The translations under genes and the position numbers were made by a program. DNA of 64,000 bases, taken from NCBI RefSeq assembly GCF_036924535.1, contig NZ_JAZHRT010000001.1, forward strand, positions 7,750,001-7,814,000. Reading direction: 5' to 3'. Below, in pieces: positions 1 to 8,926 of the stretch (position 1 is its first letter; each line of letters begins with the position of its first letter). The stretch comes from Bradyrhizobium sp. AZCC 2262 (GTDB lineage: Bacteria; Pseudomonadota; Alphaproteobacteria; Rhizobiales; Xanthobacteraceae). The notes beneath the pieces are model-generated. The model searched no databases and was not told the DNA's origin. It saw only the letters and a program-made list of their open reading frames with translations.

Positions 1-2
1 CC

Positions 3-848
3 GTGCCGGATATTCAAACCAACCAACAACCGCAAGCGCCGCCGCGAAAAAAACGCGGCGGGCTGCGGCGCGCGACGATGCTCGTGCTCGTCATCCTCGG
101 CGGTTACGGCCTGCTCGCCTATCTGGTGCTGCCGGGGTTCTGGACGCATTACGAGCATCAGCGCGGGCTCGCCGACATGCCGATGGTGACGCGGACCGGC
201 CAGGGCATTCCCGGCGATCCCATGAATGTCGGACTGATCGGCGATCTCGCCGACGTGGTCTGCGCCATGCACGCGGCCGGCTGGTATCCGGCCGACCGGA
301 TCACGCTGAAATCGTCGATCGAGATCGTCGGCAGCGTACTGCTCGACCGGCCCTACAAGGACGCGCCGGTGAGCAATCTCTACTATCTCGGCCGCCGCGA
401 GGATCTCGCCTATGAAAAGCCGATCGGGGCCAGTGCCGACCGCCGCAACCATGTGCGCTACTGGAAGGTGCTGGAAAGCGGCGAGGAGAAGCGACCGGTC
501 TGGCTTGGGGCGGCGACGGAAGATCGCGGCGTCGGCGTCAGCAAATACACTGCGGCCGTGACGCACCACATCAGCCCCGATCTCGACGCCGAGCGCGCGC
601 TGCTCGCGGCTGATCTGGAAAATGCCGGCATGGTCGAGGCGAAATATCAGGTCACCGGCATAGGGCCGACGATTGCGGGCCATAATGGCGGCGGCGACCT
701 CTATTACACCGACGGCGAAATCTGGGTGCTGCGGCTGGTCGAGGCCTGCAAAAAGCGGGACGGGCCTGCGGTGACGATCCCTAGCCCGCCGGCGACCGAA
801 TTGAAGGATCAGATCTGGCGCGCGATCGCCAATGCGGTGGGGAAATAA
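3..848 (+). CDS. LssY C-terminal domain membrane-anchored protein
   Basis: Protein of 281 residues from a GTG start at the window edge; an upstream start cannot be excluded. A basic N-terminus (KKRGG) is followed by one hydrophobic segment at about residues 25-47, so it is probably anchored in the inner membrane with the rest periplasmic. The body resembles the LssY_C domain: a segment like DPMNVGLIG, then AAGWYPAD, then DRPYKDAPVS and a YLGRREDLAYEK-like block, followed by HVRYWKV. In other bacteria this domain is found on its own or fused to PAP2/DedA-type membrane proteins; its biochemical function is not established. Family recognition is fairly sure, function unknown. Confidence 0.7.
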   Translation: MPDIQTNQQPQAPPRKKRGGLRRATMLVLVILGGYGLLAYLVLPGFWTHYEHQRGLADMPMVTRTGQGIPGDPMNVGLIGDLADVVCAMHAAGWYPADRITLKSSIEIVGSVLLDRPYKDAPVSNLYYLGRREDLAYEKPIGASADRRNHVRYWKVLESGEEKRPVWLGAATEDRGVGVSKYTAAVTHHISPDLDAERALLAADLENAGMVEAKYQVTGIGPTIAGHNGGGDLYYTDGEIWVLRLVEACKKRDGPAVTIPSPPATELKDQIWRAIANAVGK

Positions 849-860
849 CGTGCGCACCCA

Positions 861-970
861 TCGCGAGGAGCGGAGCAATCAGAGCAATTTGATCTTTTTT
901 GCGGCTCTGGATTGCTTCGCTGCGCCTGTCATCGGATGTACATTTGTGCGATGCGGTGGCTCGCAATGAC
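861..970. repeat. Degenerate palindromic intergenic repeat (GGATTGCTTCGC type)
   Basis: This non-coding stretch shares the words GGATTGCTTCGCT and CTCGCAATGAC with the repeat at 6628-6735. One end carries a GGAGCGGAGCAATC-like inverted counterpart. It looks like a worn copy of the same element. Confidence 0.45.
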
Positions 971-1046
971 GACTTCGATCGAATAATATGACAACAAACC
1001 TCGTGCGCTTCGACGTCGCGTACCTGCCCATAAGGAAAACCAAAAA

Positions 1047-2231
1047 ATGACCGTTCGCGCGGGCCGGGAATTTCTGGCCATCCCGGGACCTACCACCATG
1101 CCCGACGAAGTGCTGCAGGCGATGCACCGCCCGGCGCTCGACATCTATTCCGACCAGATGGTGCAGTTGACCGAAAGCCTGCTCACCGACCTCTCGAAAC
1201 TGTTCGCCACCAAGGGCCAATCCTACATCTACATCGCCAACGGTCACGGCGCATGGGAAGCGACGCTCTCCAACGTGCTATCGCGCGGCGACAAGCTGCT
1301 GGTGCTGGAAAGCGGACGCTTTGCGATCGGCTGGGGCAATGCGGCATCGGCGATGGGCGCCGAGGTCGAGGTGCTGAAGGGCGACTGGCGCCGCGCGATC
1401 CGCGCGAGCGAGGTCGAAGCGCGGCTGAAGCAGGACAAGGATCACACCATCAAGGCGATCGTAGCTGTACAGGTCGATACGGCGTCCGGCGCCTATAACG
1501 ACATCGAAGCGATCGGCAAGGCGATCAAGTCGACCGGCCACCCGGCGCTGTTCATGGTCGACACCGTGGCCTCGCTCGGCTGCATGCCGTTCGAGATGGA
1601 CAAATGGGGCATCGACGTCGCGATGTCCGGTTCGCAGAAGGGCCTGATGACGCCGCCGGGCCTGGGCTTCGTCGCCGCCAACGACCGCGCCCGCGAAGTG
1701 CACAAAAAGGCCAACCTTCGCACGCCCTATTGGGACTGGACCGAGCGCGAAGGCAGCGAACACTACCGCAAATATGCCGGCACCGCGCCGGTGCATTTGC
1801 TGTTCGCGCTGCGCAAGGCGATCGACATGCTCCATGTCGAGGGACTTGAAAACGCCTTCCTGCGTCATCGCCTGCTCGCCGAGGCGGTGCGCCGCGCGGT
1901 GGCGGCGTGGTCCGAGGGCCAGGTGCTCGGCTTCAACATTGCGGAGGCCAATGAGCGCTCCAACACGGTGACGACGGTGACGATGAACGGCTTTGATCCG
2001 GCCGCACTGCAGCGCTACTGCAAGGACAAATGCGGCGTGGTGCTCGGTACCGGCATCGGCGACTTGTCCGGCCAGGCTTTTCGCATCGCCCATATGGGCC
2101 ATGTGAATGCGCCGATGGTTCTGGGCACGCTCGGCGTCATCGAGGTCGGCCTCAACGCGCTCAACATTCCGCATGGCAAGGGCGGAACCGAGGCCGCGAT
2201 CGAATATCTCGGCGAGAACGTCGGGGCGTAG
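1047..2231 (+). CDS. Class V aminotransferase, serine-glyoxylate / alanine-glyoxylate type
   Basis: A 394-residue PLP enzyme of fold type I. The N-terminal AIPGPTTMPDEVL block is typical of the AGXT/SgaA family and contacts substrate. The internal aldimine lysine is predicted as K198 in SGSQKG, and the VDTVAS stretch near residue 171 holds the aspartate that contacts the pyridinium nitrogen. Expected reaction: transfer of an amino group from serine or alanine to glyoxylate, giving hydroxypyruvate or pyruvate plus glycine. The sequence resembles SgaA more than the phosphonate enzyme PhnW, although a PhnS-like importer follows. The start is ATG after an AAGGAAAACC-like leader. Substrate choice is inferred. 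Confidence 0.82.
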   Translation: MTVRAGREFLAIPGPTTMPDEVLQAMHRPALDIYSDQMVQLTESLLTDLSKLFATKGQSYIYIANGHGAWEATLSNVLSRGDKLLVLESGRFAIGWGNAASAMGAEVEVLKGDWRRAIRASEVEARLKQDKDHTIKAIVAVQVDTASGAYNDIEAIGKAIKSTGHPALFMVDTVASLGCMPFEMDKWGIDVAMSGSQKGLMTPPGLGFVAANDRAREVHKKANLRTPYWDWTEREGSEHYRKYAGTAPVHLLFALRKAIDMLHVEGLENAFLRHRLLAEAVRRAVAAWSEGQVLGFNIAEANERSNTVTTVTMNGFDPAALQRYCKDKCGVVLGTGIGDLSGQAFRIAHMGHVNAPMVLGTLGVIEVGLNALNIPHGKGGTEAAIEYLGENVGA

Positions 2232-2250
2232 ATGACGTCCAATCTTGGTG

Positions 2251-2420
2251 GTCGTCCCTGCGAACGCAGGGACCCATACCGCGTGATCCATCGATGATGG
2301 CGCGGTGGATGACGCTCTGCGTTGGCCAACATCAACTGTGGATTGCTGGACCGGAGCCGTCTTCCAATGTGCCCCTTCCGTCGGCCGCGGCGTATGGGTC
2401 CCTGCGTTCGCAGGGACGAC
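2251..2420. repeat. Inverted pair of a palindromic repeat (CCCTGCGAACGCAGGG core)
   Basis: A 28-base unit at 2251-2278 with the core CCTGCGAACGCAGG is repeated in inverted orientation at 2393-2420. Each unit is itself palindromic, and about 114 bases separate them. The same paired arrangement recurs at 60208-60325, so this is a BIME/REP-like family. It fills the space between the aminotransferase and the ABC operon. No coding signal was seen between the arms. Confidence 0.8.
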
Positions 2421-2580
2421 GAGGTAGCGTCTCTCACAATGTGAAATCCCGCGCCGTGCGCCATTGCGCATGAGGCGCGGACGACATCGTTTCCTAACTC
2501 AACTCCCTTTCCCATCCCGTTTTTGTCCGTATACTGGCATACCAAGCCGGGCGCTGATCCGTGCACGAACAAGAGTGGGA

Positions 2581-3651
2581 GTGAGGCGATTGGCGTCGGT
2601 GGATTTGCGTGGCCTGACCAAGCGATTCGGCTCGCTTGCGGTGGTCGATAACGTCTCCTTGAAAATCGACCATGGACAACTGGTCTGCCTGCTCGGCCCA
2701 TCCGGCTGCGGCAAGACCACGACGCTGCGGCTGATTGCCGGTTTTCTGGAACCCTCCGACGGCGAGATCCATGTCGGCGAGCGGCTGGTATCGTCGAAGG
2801 CGCGCACGCTGCCGCCCGAACAGCGCAACATGTCGATGATCTTCCAGAGCTACGCGCTGTGGCCGCACATGACGGTGACCGAAAACATCGTCTACGGTCT
2901 GCGCCTGCGTAAGCTCGACCGCGACACCATCGCGAAAAAACTCGCGGCGATTTTGGCCACGACCAAGCTCGAGCCGCTGGCGCAGCGCTATCCCGGCGAA
3001 CTCTCCGGCGGGCAGCAGCAGCGCGTGGCGCTCGCGCGCGCGCTGATCGTCGAACCGCAGACGCTGCTGCTCGATGAGCCGCTCTCCAACCTCGACGCCA
3101 ATCTGCGCGAGGAGATGCGGTTCGAAATCCGCAGGCTGCATGACGAGTACCGCTACACCACCGTCTACGTCACCCATGACCAGTCCGAGGCGATGACCAC
3201 GGCCGACCTGATCGCGGTGATGAACGGCGGCAAAATCGACCAGCTCGGTACGCCCGAAGACATCTATGCCCGCCCCGAGTCCGAGTTCGTCGCCCGCTTC
3301 ATCGGCGCCAGCAATGTCGTCAAGGGCACCGCGCTTGATGCCACCCATGTTGCCTTTGCGGGCGCGACATTGAAGGTGGTCGGTGCGCCGCTCACATCGG
3401 GCCAAAGCGCCGTGGTCGCGATCCGCCAGCACGATATCGGGCTTTCGACGCAGGCGCCGGCTTCGCCCGAGAATGCGATCAAGGCCGTCGTCACGCGCCA
3501 GGTCTATCTCGGCGCCGCGCGCGACTACATGGTGGAAGTGGCCGACGGCACCAGTTTGCGCGCCACCACGCCGACTGAAACCAACGTGCAAAAAGGCAGC
3601 GAGGTCTGGTTGACGCTGCCGCCCGAGCGCTGCCGGGCGCTGAGCCGTTAA
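2581..3651 (+). CDS. ABC transporter ATP-binding protein, Fe3+/spermidine/2-AEP family
   Basis: About 356 residues. Walker A is GPSGCGKTT (about residues 39-47), followed by a Q-loop (MIFQSYALWPHMTV), the signature LSGGQQQR, Walker B LLLDEPLSN and the switch histidine in VTHDQ. A C-terminal TOBE-like regulatory region follows after about residue 240, giving the PotA/FbpC/MalK-type layout. The start is GTG at 2581 or TTG at 2590. A GGGAG at 2577-2581 lies 8 bases before the TTG, so the TTG is plausible. The open frame extends to 2464, but that extension has no family match and overlaps no recognisable Shine-Dalgarno. First gene of a three-gene importer. Confidence 0.85.
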   Translation: MRRLASVDLRGLTKRFGSLAVVDNVSLKIDHGQLVCLLGPSGCGKTTTLRLIAGFLEPSDGEIHVGERLVSSKARTLPPEQRNMSMIFQSYALWPHMTVTENIVYGLRLRKLDRDTIAKKLAAILATTKLEPLAQRYPGELSGGQQQRVALARALIVEPQTLLLDEPLSNLDANLREEMRFEIRRLHDEYRYTTVYVTHDQSEAMTTADLIAVMNGGKIDQLGTPEDIYARPESEFVARFIGASNVVKGTALDATHVAFAGATLKVVGAPLTSGQSAVVAIRQHDIGLSTQAPASPENAIKAVVTRQVYLGAARDYMVEVADGTSLRATTPTETNVQKGSEVWLTLPPERCRALSR

Positions 3652-3678
3652 GCAAGAAAAAGAAAACGGGAGGACGCG

Positions 3679-4746
3679 ATGAAGCGCCGAAAACTTTCGA
3701 GACGCGACGTCCTGCAAGGCGCGGCCACGCTCGCCGCCGGGACGATGTTCGCCTCCCCCGTTCGCGCCCAGGCGCCGGAGCCGGTCGCGATCACGCCTGA
3801 TCTGGTGGAGGCGGCGAAGAAGGAAGGCAAACTGATCCTTTACTCGTCGATGGACCTGCCGGTCGGCGAAAAGCTCGGCAAGGCGTTCGAGGCCGCCTAT
3901 CCCGGCATAACCATTCAGATCGAGCGTTCCGGTTCGGAACGGTTGTTTCAGCGGATCGACCAGGAATTCGGTTCGGGCATCCGCGCAGCCGACGTGATCA
4001 ACACCTCGGATGCGTCGCACGTCATCACCTGGAAGCGGAACAAGTGGCTGGCGCCATTTGTATCGGAGGATATGGCCCGGCATTTTCTTCCTGAATATCG
4101 CGACCCCGACGGCATGTCCGCCACGTCGCGGATCTATTTGTCGTCGATGGCCTACAACACCAATCTGGTAAAGGCCGAAGACGCACCGAAAAGCTTTGCC
4201 GACCTGCTTGATCCCAAATGGGCAGGCAAGATGGTCAAGGGCCACCCGGCCTATAGCGGCACCATCATGACTGCGACCTTCCAGCTGATCCGTGAGCTGG
4301 GCTGGGATTACCTGGAGAAGCTGTCGAAGCAGCGGGTCATGCAGGTGCAGTCCTCGACCGATCCGCCGAAAAAGCTTTCGCTTGGCGAACGCGCCGTGAT
4401 GGCCGACGGCAATGAATACGGCGTCGTGCTGCTGAAGGAAGCCGGCCAACCGGTCGAGCCGATCTATCCGGCCGAAGGCGCGCCGACGATCTCGGGGCCG
4501 ACGGCGATCTTTGCGTCAGCGCCGCACCCGAACGCCGCGCGGCTGTTCCAGGCCTGGCTGCACACCCGCGAGACGCAACAATTCTTCACCGACTTCACCG
4601 CGCAGTATTCGGTTCACGCGCAGGTGCAATCGAAGCCGGGGCGGCGGAAGATTTCGGACATCAAGCTGATGAAGGAAGATGCGGAGGGCGTCGAGAAGAT
4701 GGCTGAAGAGATCAAGACGCGCTATGCGCGGTTGTTCAGGGTTTGA
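3679..4746 (+). CDS. ABC transporter periplasmic substrate-binding protein (FbpA/PhnS-like)
   Basis: A 355-residue protein with a Tat signal: SRRDVLQG at residues 8-15, a hydrophobic stretch, and likely cleavage after VRA. The mature part follows the type 1 extracellular solute-binding fold of the Fe3+/AEP group (KLILYSS near residue 52). It sits 27 bases after the ATPase with a good GGGAGG ribosome-binding site. I do not see the adjacent C-terminal tyrosine pair that ferric-binding FbpA proteins use, so iron is not assured; phosphonate or another small anion is possible. It feeds the permease at 4891. Confidence 0.8.
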   Translation: MKRRKLSRRDVLQGAATLAAGTMFASPVRAQAPEPVAITPDLVEAAKKEGKLILYSSMDLPVGEKLGKAFEAAYPGITIQIERSGSERLFQRIDQEFGSGIRAADVINTSDASHVITWKRNKWLAPFVSEDMARHFLPEYRDPDGMSATSRIYLSSMAYNTNLVKAEDAPKSFADLLDPKWAGKMVKGHPAYSGTIMTATFQLIRELGWDYLEKLSKQRVMQVQSSTDPPKKLSLGERAVMADGNEYGVVLLKEAGQPVEPIYPAEGAPTISGPTAIFASAPHPNAARLFQAWLHTRETQQFFTDFTAQYSVHAQVQSKPGRRKISDIKLMKEDAEGVEKMAEEIKTRYARLFRV

Positions 4747-4772
4747 GGATGCCGTCCGCCACACCCACCACC

Positions 4773-4875
4773 GTCATTCCGGGATGGTCCGAAGGACCAG
4801 ACCTCAGATGCGCAAATTGCGCATCGGGGAATCTCGAGATTCCGGGTTCGATGCTGCGCATCGCCCCGGAATGAC
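4773..4875. repeat. Palindromic repeat, GTCATTCCGGG...CCCCGGAATGAC family
   Basis: The element starts with GTCATTCCGGG and ends with CCCCGGAATGAC, so the termini are inverted. An internal GGAATCTCGAGATTCC palindrome lies in the middle. Related copies are at 16641-16714 and 17877-17954. Here it occupies nearly all of the spacer between the binding protein and permease genes of one operon. Confidence 0.8.
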
Positions 4876-4890
4876 GGAGAGAAAGTTCTT

Positions 4891-6612
4891 ATGACCACCG
4901 TCACGATCACTGCCGCTGAAACCCCAAAATCCCGCATCGACTGGACCCGCCCCGTCCTGTGGCTGTTCGCCGCGTTCATGATCGTGCTGATCGTGCTGCC
5001 GCTGTCGTGGCTGGCGGTTTTTGCGTTCACGGACAAGGCACGGCATCCGACGCTACAGAATTTCGTCACGCTGTTCACCGACCCGGCGTTCCTCGATCCG
5101 CTGCTGACGACGGCGATCATCGCCACCACCTCGGCGGTGATCTGCTGCCTTGTCGCAGCTCCCATCGGCTGGCTGGTGTCGCGCACCGACATGCCGGGGC
5201 GCCAGACCATCCGCGCGCTGGTGACGGCGTCCTTTGTCACGCCGCCGTTTCTCGGCGCGGTCGCCTGGGAATTGCTGGCGGCGCCGAACAGCGGCCTGTT
5301 GAACCAGCTTTATCGCTATCTCACCGGCGCCGAAGATCCCCTGTTCGACATCTATACGCTCACCGGACTGATCTTCGTGATCTCCTGCTACACGTTTCCG
5401 TTCGTCTTCGTACTGGTCGCCAACGCGCTCGACAACATGCCGGGCGAGCTGGAAGACGCCTCCGCCATTCTCGGCGGCAAGGCATGGACCACGGCGCGGC
5501 GCGTCACGATCCCCTTGGCGCTGCCCGCGCTGGTCGCGGGCGCGCTGATCGCGTTCTTGCAGGCGATGACGCTGTTCGGATCGCCCGCGATCCTGGCGCT
5601 GCCGGCCGGCTTCCACACTATGACGACGAAAATCTGGAGCCTGTTCCAGTATCCGCCAAAACTCGAACTCGCGGCCGCCGCGGCCGTGCCGCTGCTGCTG
5701 CTCACGATCCTGCTGCTGCAGGGCCAGAAATTTCTACTCGGCCGCCGCGGTTTTTCCGTGGTCGGCGGCAAATATGGCGCGCCGCGCCGGGTCGAGATGA
5801 AGGGCTGGCGCTGGGCGGCGCTGGCGTTCTGCCTTGTCGTGCTGCTCAATCCGGTGTTCCTGCCCTACTTCGCGCTGCTCAACGCGGCGTTCTCGCCGAA
5901 CGCGACCACGCTGGTGACGCCGTCGACGGCGACGCTGCACAACATCGTGTTCGTCTTCACCGAATTGTCGTCGACCCAGCTCGCATTGAAAAACACGGTG
6001 ATCCTGGGCGCATCGACGGCGACCATCGGCACGATCCTCGCGCTCGTCATCGCCTATGTCACGACCCGTCGCGTGATCGCGAGCCACCGCGTGCTCGGCT
6101 TTCTCGCGACCGCGCCGGTCGCGGTACCCGGCATCGTACTCGGTGTCGGGCTGTTCCTGAGTTACACGCGGCCGCCCTTCGTGCTCTACGGCACGCTGTG
6201 GATCCTGCTGCTGGCGTTCCTCACCATCAATTTGCCCTCGGCCTATCAGCAATTGCAGGCGGCGTTTGCGACCATTCACCCCGAGCTGGAAGACGCCAGC
6301 CGCATCCTCGGCGCGACGCGGCTGCAGGCGCTGCGCCATATCACCGCGCCCTTGTTGCGCACCGGCGTGATCGCGACCTGGTGCTTCATCTTCATCGGCG
6401 TGATGCGCGAACTATCCGCGGCGATCGTGCTGTTCACCTCGCAGACCAAGGTGCTGTCGGTGTTGATTTACGACCTCAACGAAAGCGGCGACCTTGCCGC
6501 GATTTCGGTGCTGGGCATTGCGATGCTGGTGATCACGTTTGCGGTGGTGCTCGCGGTGAACCGGATTCCGATGTTCGGGGGCGGCGCCGCGGCGAGGCTG
6601 AGGAATAGCTAG
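4891..6612 (+). CDS. ABC transporter permease, two fused BPD domains (FbpB-like)
   Basis: A 573-residue inner-membrane protein with about 12 hydrophobic segments arranged as two homologous halves. Each half carries an EAA-type loop that docks with the ATPase: ELEDASAILGG near residue 188 and ELEDASRILGA near residue 467. This duplicated permease is standard for Fe3+ and 2-aminoethylphosphonate importers. It completes the transporter with the genes at 2581 and 3679. The 144-base gap before it is filled by a palindromic repeat, which could form an mRNA hairpin between binding protein and permease. Confidence 0.86.
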   Translation: MTTVTITAAETPKSRIDWTRPVLWLFAAFMIVLIVLPLSWLAVFAFTDKARHPTLQNFVTLFTDPAFLDPLLTTAIIATTSAVICCLVAAPIGWLVSRTDMPGRQTIRALVTASFVTPPFLGAVAWELLAAPNSGLLNQLYRYLTGAEDPLFDIYTLTGLIFVISCYTFPFVFVLVANALDNMPGELEDASAILGGKAWTTARRVTIPLALPALVAGALIAFLQAMTLFGSPAILALPAGFHTMTTKIWSLFQYPPKLELAAAAAVPLLLLTILLLQGQKFLLGRRGFSVVGGKYGAPRRVEMKGWRWAALAFCLVVLLNPVFLPYFALLNAAFSPNATTLVTPSTATLHNIVFVFTELSSTQLALKNTVILGASTATIGTILALVIAYVTTRRVIASHRVLGFLATAPVAVPGIVLGVGLFLSYTRPPFVLYGTLWILLLAFLTINLPSAYQQLQAAFATIHPELEDASRILGATRLQALRHITAPLLRTGVIATWCFIFIGVMRELSAAIVLFTSQTKVLSVLIYDLNESGDLAAISVLGIAMLVITFAVVLAVNRIPMFGGGAAARLRNS

Positions 6613-6627
6613 TGACCGTGTCTCCCC

Positions 6628-6735
6628 GTCATTGCTTGCGACAAACGCAAAGCGTTTGCGCAAGGGAGCGAAGCGACGAAGCAATCCATCTATCCCCCGC
6701 GGAGGTATGGATTGCTTCGCTCCGCTCGCAATGAC
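6628..6735. repeat. MITE-like palindromic repeat with GTCATTGC/GCAATGAC ends
   Basis: Terminal inverted repeats GTCATTGC and GCAATGAC enclose smaller palindromes (CGCAAAGCGTTTGCG) and a GCGAAGCGACGAAGCAATCC / GGATTGCTTCGCTCCGC inverted pair. It is non-coding and lies just after the permease stop. A degenerate relative is at 861-970. Confidence 0.75.
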
Positions 6736-6808
6736 GGCCGCAGGCATCTGGTAATCCGCCACATTCACCCCGATATAAGGCTCAATTCCAGAGCCAAACG
6801 AGGACTGC

Positions 6809-8923
6809 GTGACCCAAGCCGCCAAGAAAACCGCCCTGCCCGCTCCCGTCGCCCCGCGCCGCCCGCATGCCTTCACCACGCACAGCATCACGGTGACGGA
6901 CGATTACGCATGGCTGAAGGATGCCAAATGGCAGGAAGTGCTGCGCGATCCCTCGATACTGGATCCGGATATCAGAAAATATCTGGAAGCGGAAAACGAC
7001 TACACGGAGAGCCTGCTCGGCCATACCGCGCCGTTGCAGAAGAAGCTGGTCGCGGAAATGCGCGGCCGGATCAAGGAAGACGATTCCAGCGTGCCGGCGC
7101 CGGATGGCCCGTTTGCCTATTTGCGAAAATTCCGCGAGGGCGGGCAGCATGAAATGTTCGGCCGCACGCCGCGCGAAGGCGGCGACGTAAGAATCGTGCT
7201 CGACGGCGACGCGCTAGCCAAAGACCATGAATATTTCAAGTTCGGCAGCGCGCGGCATTCGCCTGACCACAAGCTGCAGGCGTGGAGCGCCGACACCAAG
7301 GGCTCGGAATATTTCTCGATACGCGTGCGCGACTGGGTTGATTGCGCCGATCGCGACGATCTCGTCGAAGAGACCGATGGCGGAATCGTCTGGAGCAAGG
7401 ATTGCAACAGCTTCTTCTACGTCAAGCTCGACGACAACCACCGCCCGATGCAGGTATGGCGCCACAAGCTCGGCACCCAACAGGCCGACGACACGCTCGT
7501 TTATGAAGAGCAGGATTCCGGCTGGTTCACCCATCTGCATGAGAGCTCGTCCGGCCGCTTCTGCGTCATCGCCGGCGGCGACCATGAGACCTCGGAGCAG
7601 CGGCTGATCGACCTCGAACATCCCGAGGCGCCGCCGCGGCTGGTCGCGGCGCGCGAGGAAGGCGTGCAATATTCGCTGGCCGACCGTGGCGATGAACTGT
7701 TCATTCTCACCAATGCCGACGACGCCATCGACTTCAAGGTCGTCACCGCGCCCCTCGCCGCACCCGAACGCGCCAACTGGCGCGATCTGATTCCATATCG
7801 CGAGGGCGTCTATGTGCTCGATGTCGAGCTCTATGCCGGCCACATGGTGCGGCTGGAGCGCGCCAATGCGCTGCCTGCGATCATCATCCGCGACCTCGCT
7901 AACGGCGAAGAGCACGCCATCGCCTTCGACGAGGCCGCCTACTCGCTCGACACCATGGGTGGTTACGAGTTCGAGACCACGAATTTGCGGTTCTCCTACT
8001 CGTCGATGACGACGCCGGCGGAAGTCTATGATTACGACATGGCCACGCGAGCGCGCGTGCTGCGCAAGCGGCAGGAGATTCCGTCCGGCCATAACCCGGC
8101 CGACTATGTCACCACGCGCATCATGGCGGCCTCGCATGACGGCGCGTTGGTGCCGGTCTCGATCCTGCACCGCAAGGACCTCGTGCGCGACGGCCGCGCG
8201 CCGCTTTTGCTCTACGGCTACGGCTCCTACGGCATGGCGATGCCGGCGTCGTTTGCCGCCAACCGGCTGTCGCTGGTCGATCGCGGTTTTGTCTACGCGA
8301 TCGCGCATATCCGCGGGGGTGCGGACAAAGGCTGGGGCTGGTATCTCGACGGCAAGCGCGAGAAGAAGACGAACTCGTTCGATGATTTCGCCGCCGCAGG
8401 CCGGGCGCTGTGTGATGCGAAGTACACCAGCGCAAAACGCATCGTCGGCCATGGCGGCAGCGCCGGCGGCATGCTGATGGGCGCGGTCGCCAACCGATCG
8501 GGCGAATTGTTTGCGGGCATCGTCGCGGAAGTGCCGTTCGTCGACGTGCTGAATACGATGCTCGACGACACGCTGCCGCTGACGCCGCCGGAATGGCCGG
8601 AATGGGGTAACCCGATCGAGAGCGAAAAGGATTTTCGCACCATTTTGTCGTACTCGCCCTACGACAACCTCGCGGCCAAGGACTATCCCGCGATCCTGGC
8701 GATGGGCGGGCTGACCGATCCGCGCGTCACCTATTGGGAGCCGGCGAAATGGATCGCTCGCCTGCGCGCGACGATGAGTGCCGGCGGCCCGGTGCTGCTG
8801 CGCACCAACATGGGCGCCGGCCACGGCGGCGCGTCCGGACGATTCAACCGGCTGGATGAAGTCGCGATCGCCTATGCGTTTGCGCTGTGGGCGGTGGGGA
8901 TGGCGGAGAAGGGCGAGGTGTGA
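6809..8923 (+). CDS. ptrB: S9A serine peptidase, oligopeptidase B-like
   Basis: A 704-residue prolyl-oligopeptidase family enzyme, close to the usual oligopeptidase B length. The N-terminal part opens with a DDYAWLKD motif and covers the seven-blade propeller that limits access to short peptides. The C-terminal hydrolase holds the predicted triad Ser551 (GHGGSAGG), Asp637 (GLTDPRV) and His672 (GAGHGG). It likely cleaves oligopeptides after basic residues in the cytoplasm; no signal peptide is seen. The start is GTG at 6809 with AGGA just upstream. Transcribed alone, convergent with the TetR gene four bases downstream. Oligopeptidase B rather than prolyl oligopeptidase is judged from the start motif and overall similarity. 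Confidence 0.85.
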   Translation: MTQAAKKTALPAPVAPRRPHAFTTHSITVTDDYAWLKDAKWQEVLRDPSILDPDIRKYLEAENDYTESLLGHTAPLQKKLVAEMRGRIKEDDSSVPAPDGPFAYLRKFREGGQHEMFGRTPREGGDVRIVLDGDALAKDHEYFKFGSARHSPDHKLQAWSADTKGSEYFSIRVRDWVDCADRDDLVEETDGGIVWSKDCNSFFYVKLDDNHRPMQVWRHKLGTQQADDTLVYEEQDSGWFTHLHESSSGRFCVIAGGDHETSEQRLIDLEHPEAPPRLVAAREEGVQYSLADRGDELFILTNADDAIDFKVVTAPLAAPERANWRDLIPYREGVYVLDVELYAGHMVRLERANALPAIIIRDLANGEEHAIAFDEAAYSLDTMGGYEFETTNLRFSYSSMTTPAEVYDYDMATRARVLRKRQEIPSGHNPADYVTTRIMAASHDGALVPVSILHRKDLVRDGRAPLLLYGYGSYGMAMPASFAANRLSLVDRGFVYAIAHIRGGADKGWGWYLDGKREKKTNSFDDFAAAGRALCDAKYTSAKRIVGHGGSAGGMLMGAVANRSGELFAGIVAEVPFVDVLNTMLDDTLPLTPPEWPEWGNPIESEKDFRTILSYSPYDNLAAKDYPAILAMGGLTDPRVTYWEPAKWIARLRATMSAGGPVLLRTNMGAGHGGASGRFNRLDEVAIAYAFALWAVGMAEKGEV

Positions 8924-8926
8924 ACG

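Noticed and set aside
2494..4449. Long open frame of about 650 codons on the minus strand opposite the ABC ATPase and binding protein
   Set aside because: It is antisense to two clearly recognised genes; its composition (His, Arg, Gln, Asp rich) is typical of a GC-rich shadow frame.
7214..8824. Long minus-strand frame opposite the oligopeptidase gene
   Set aside because: No recognisable domain, and the plus-strand product has an intact catalytic triad.
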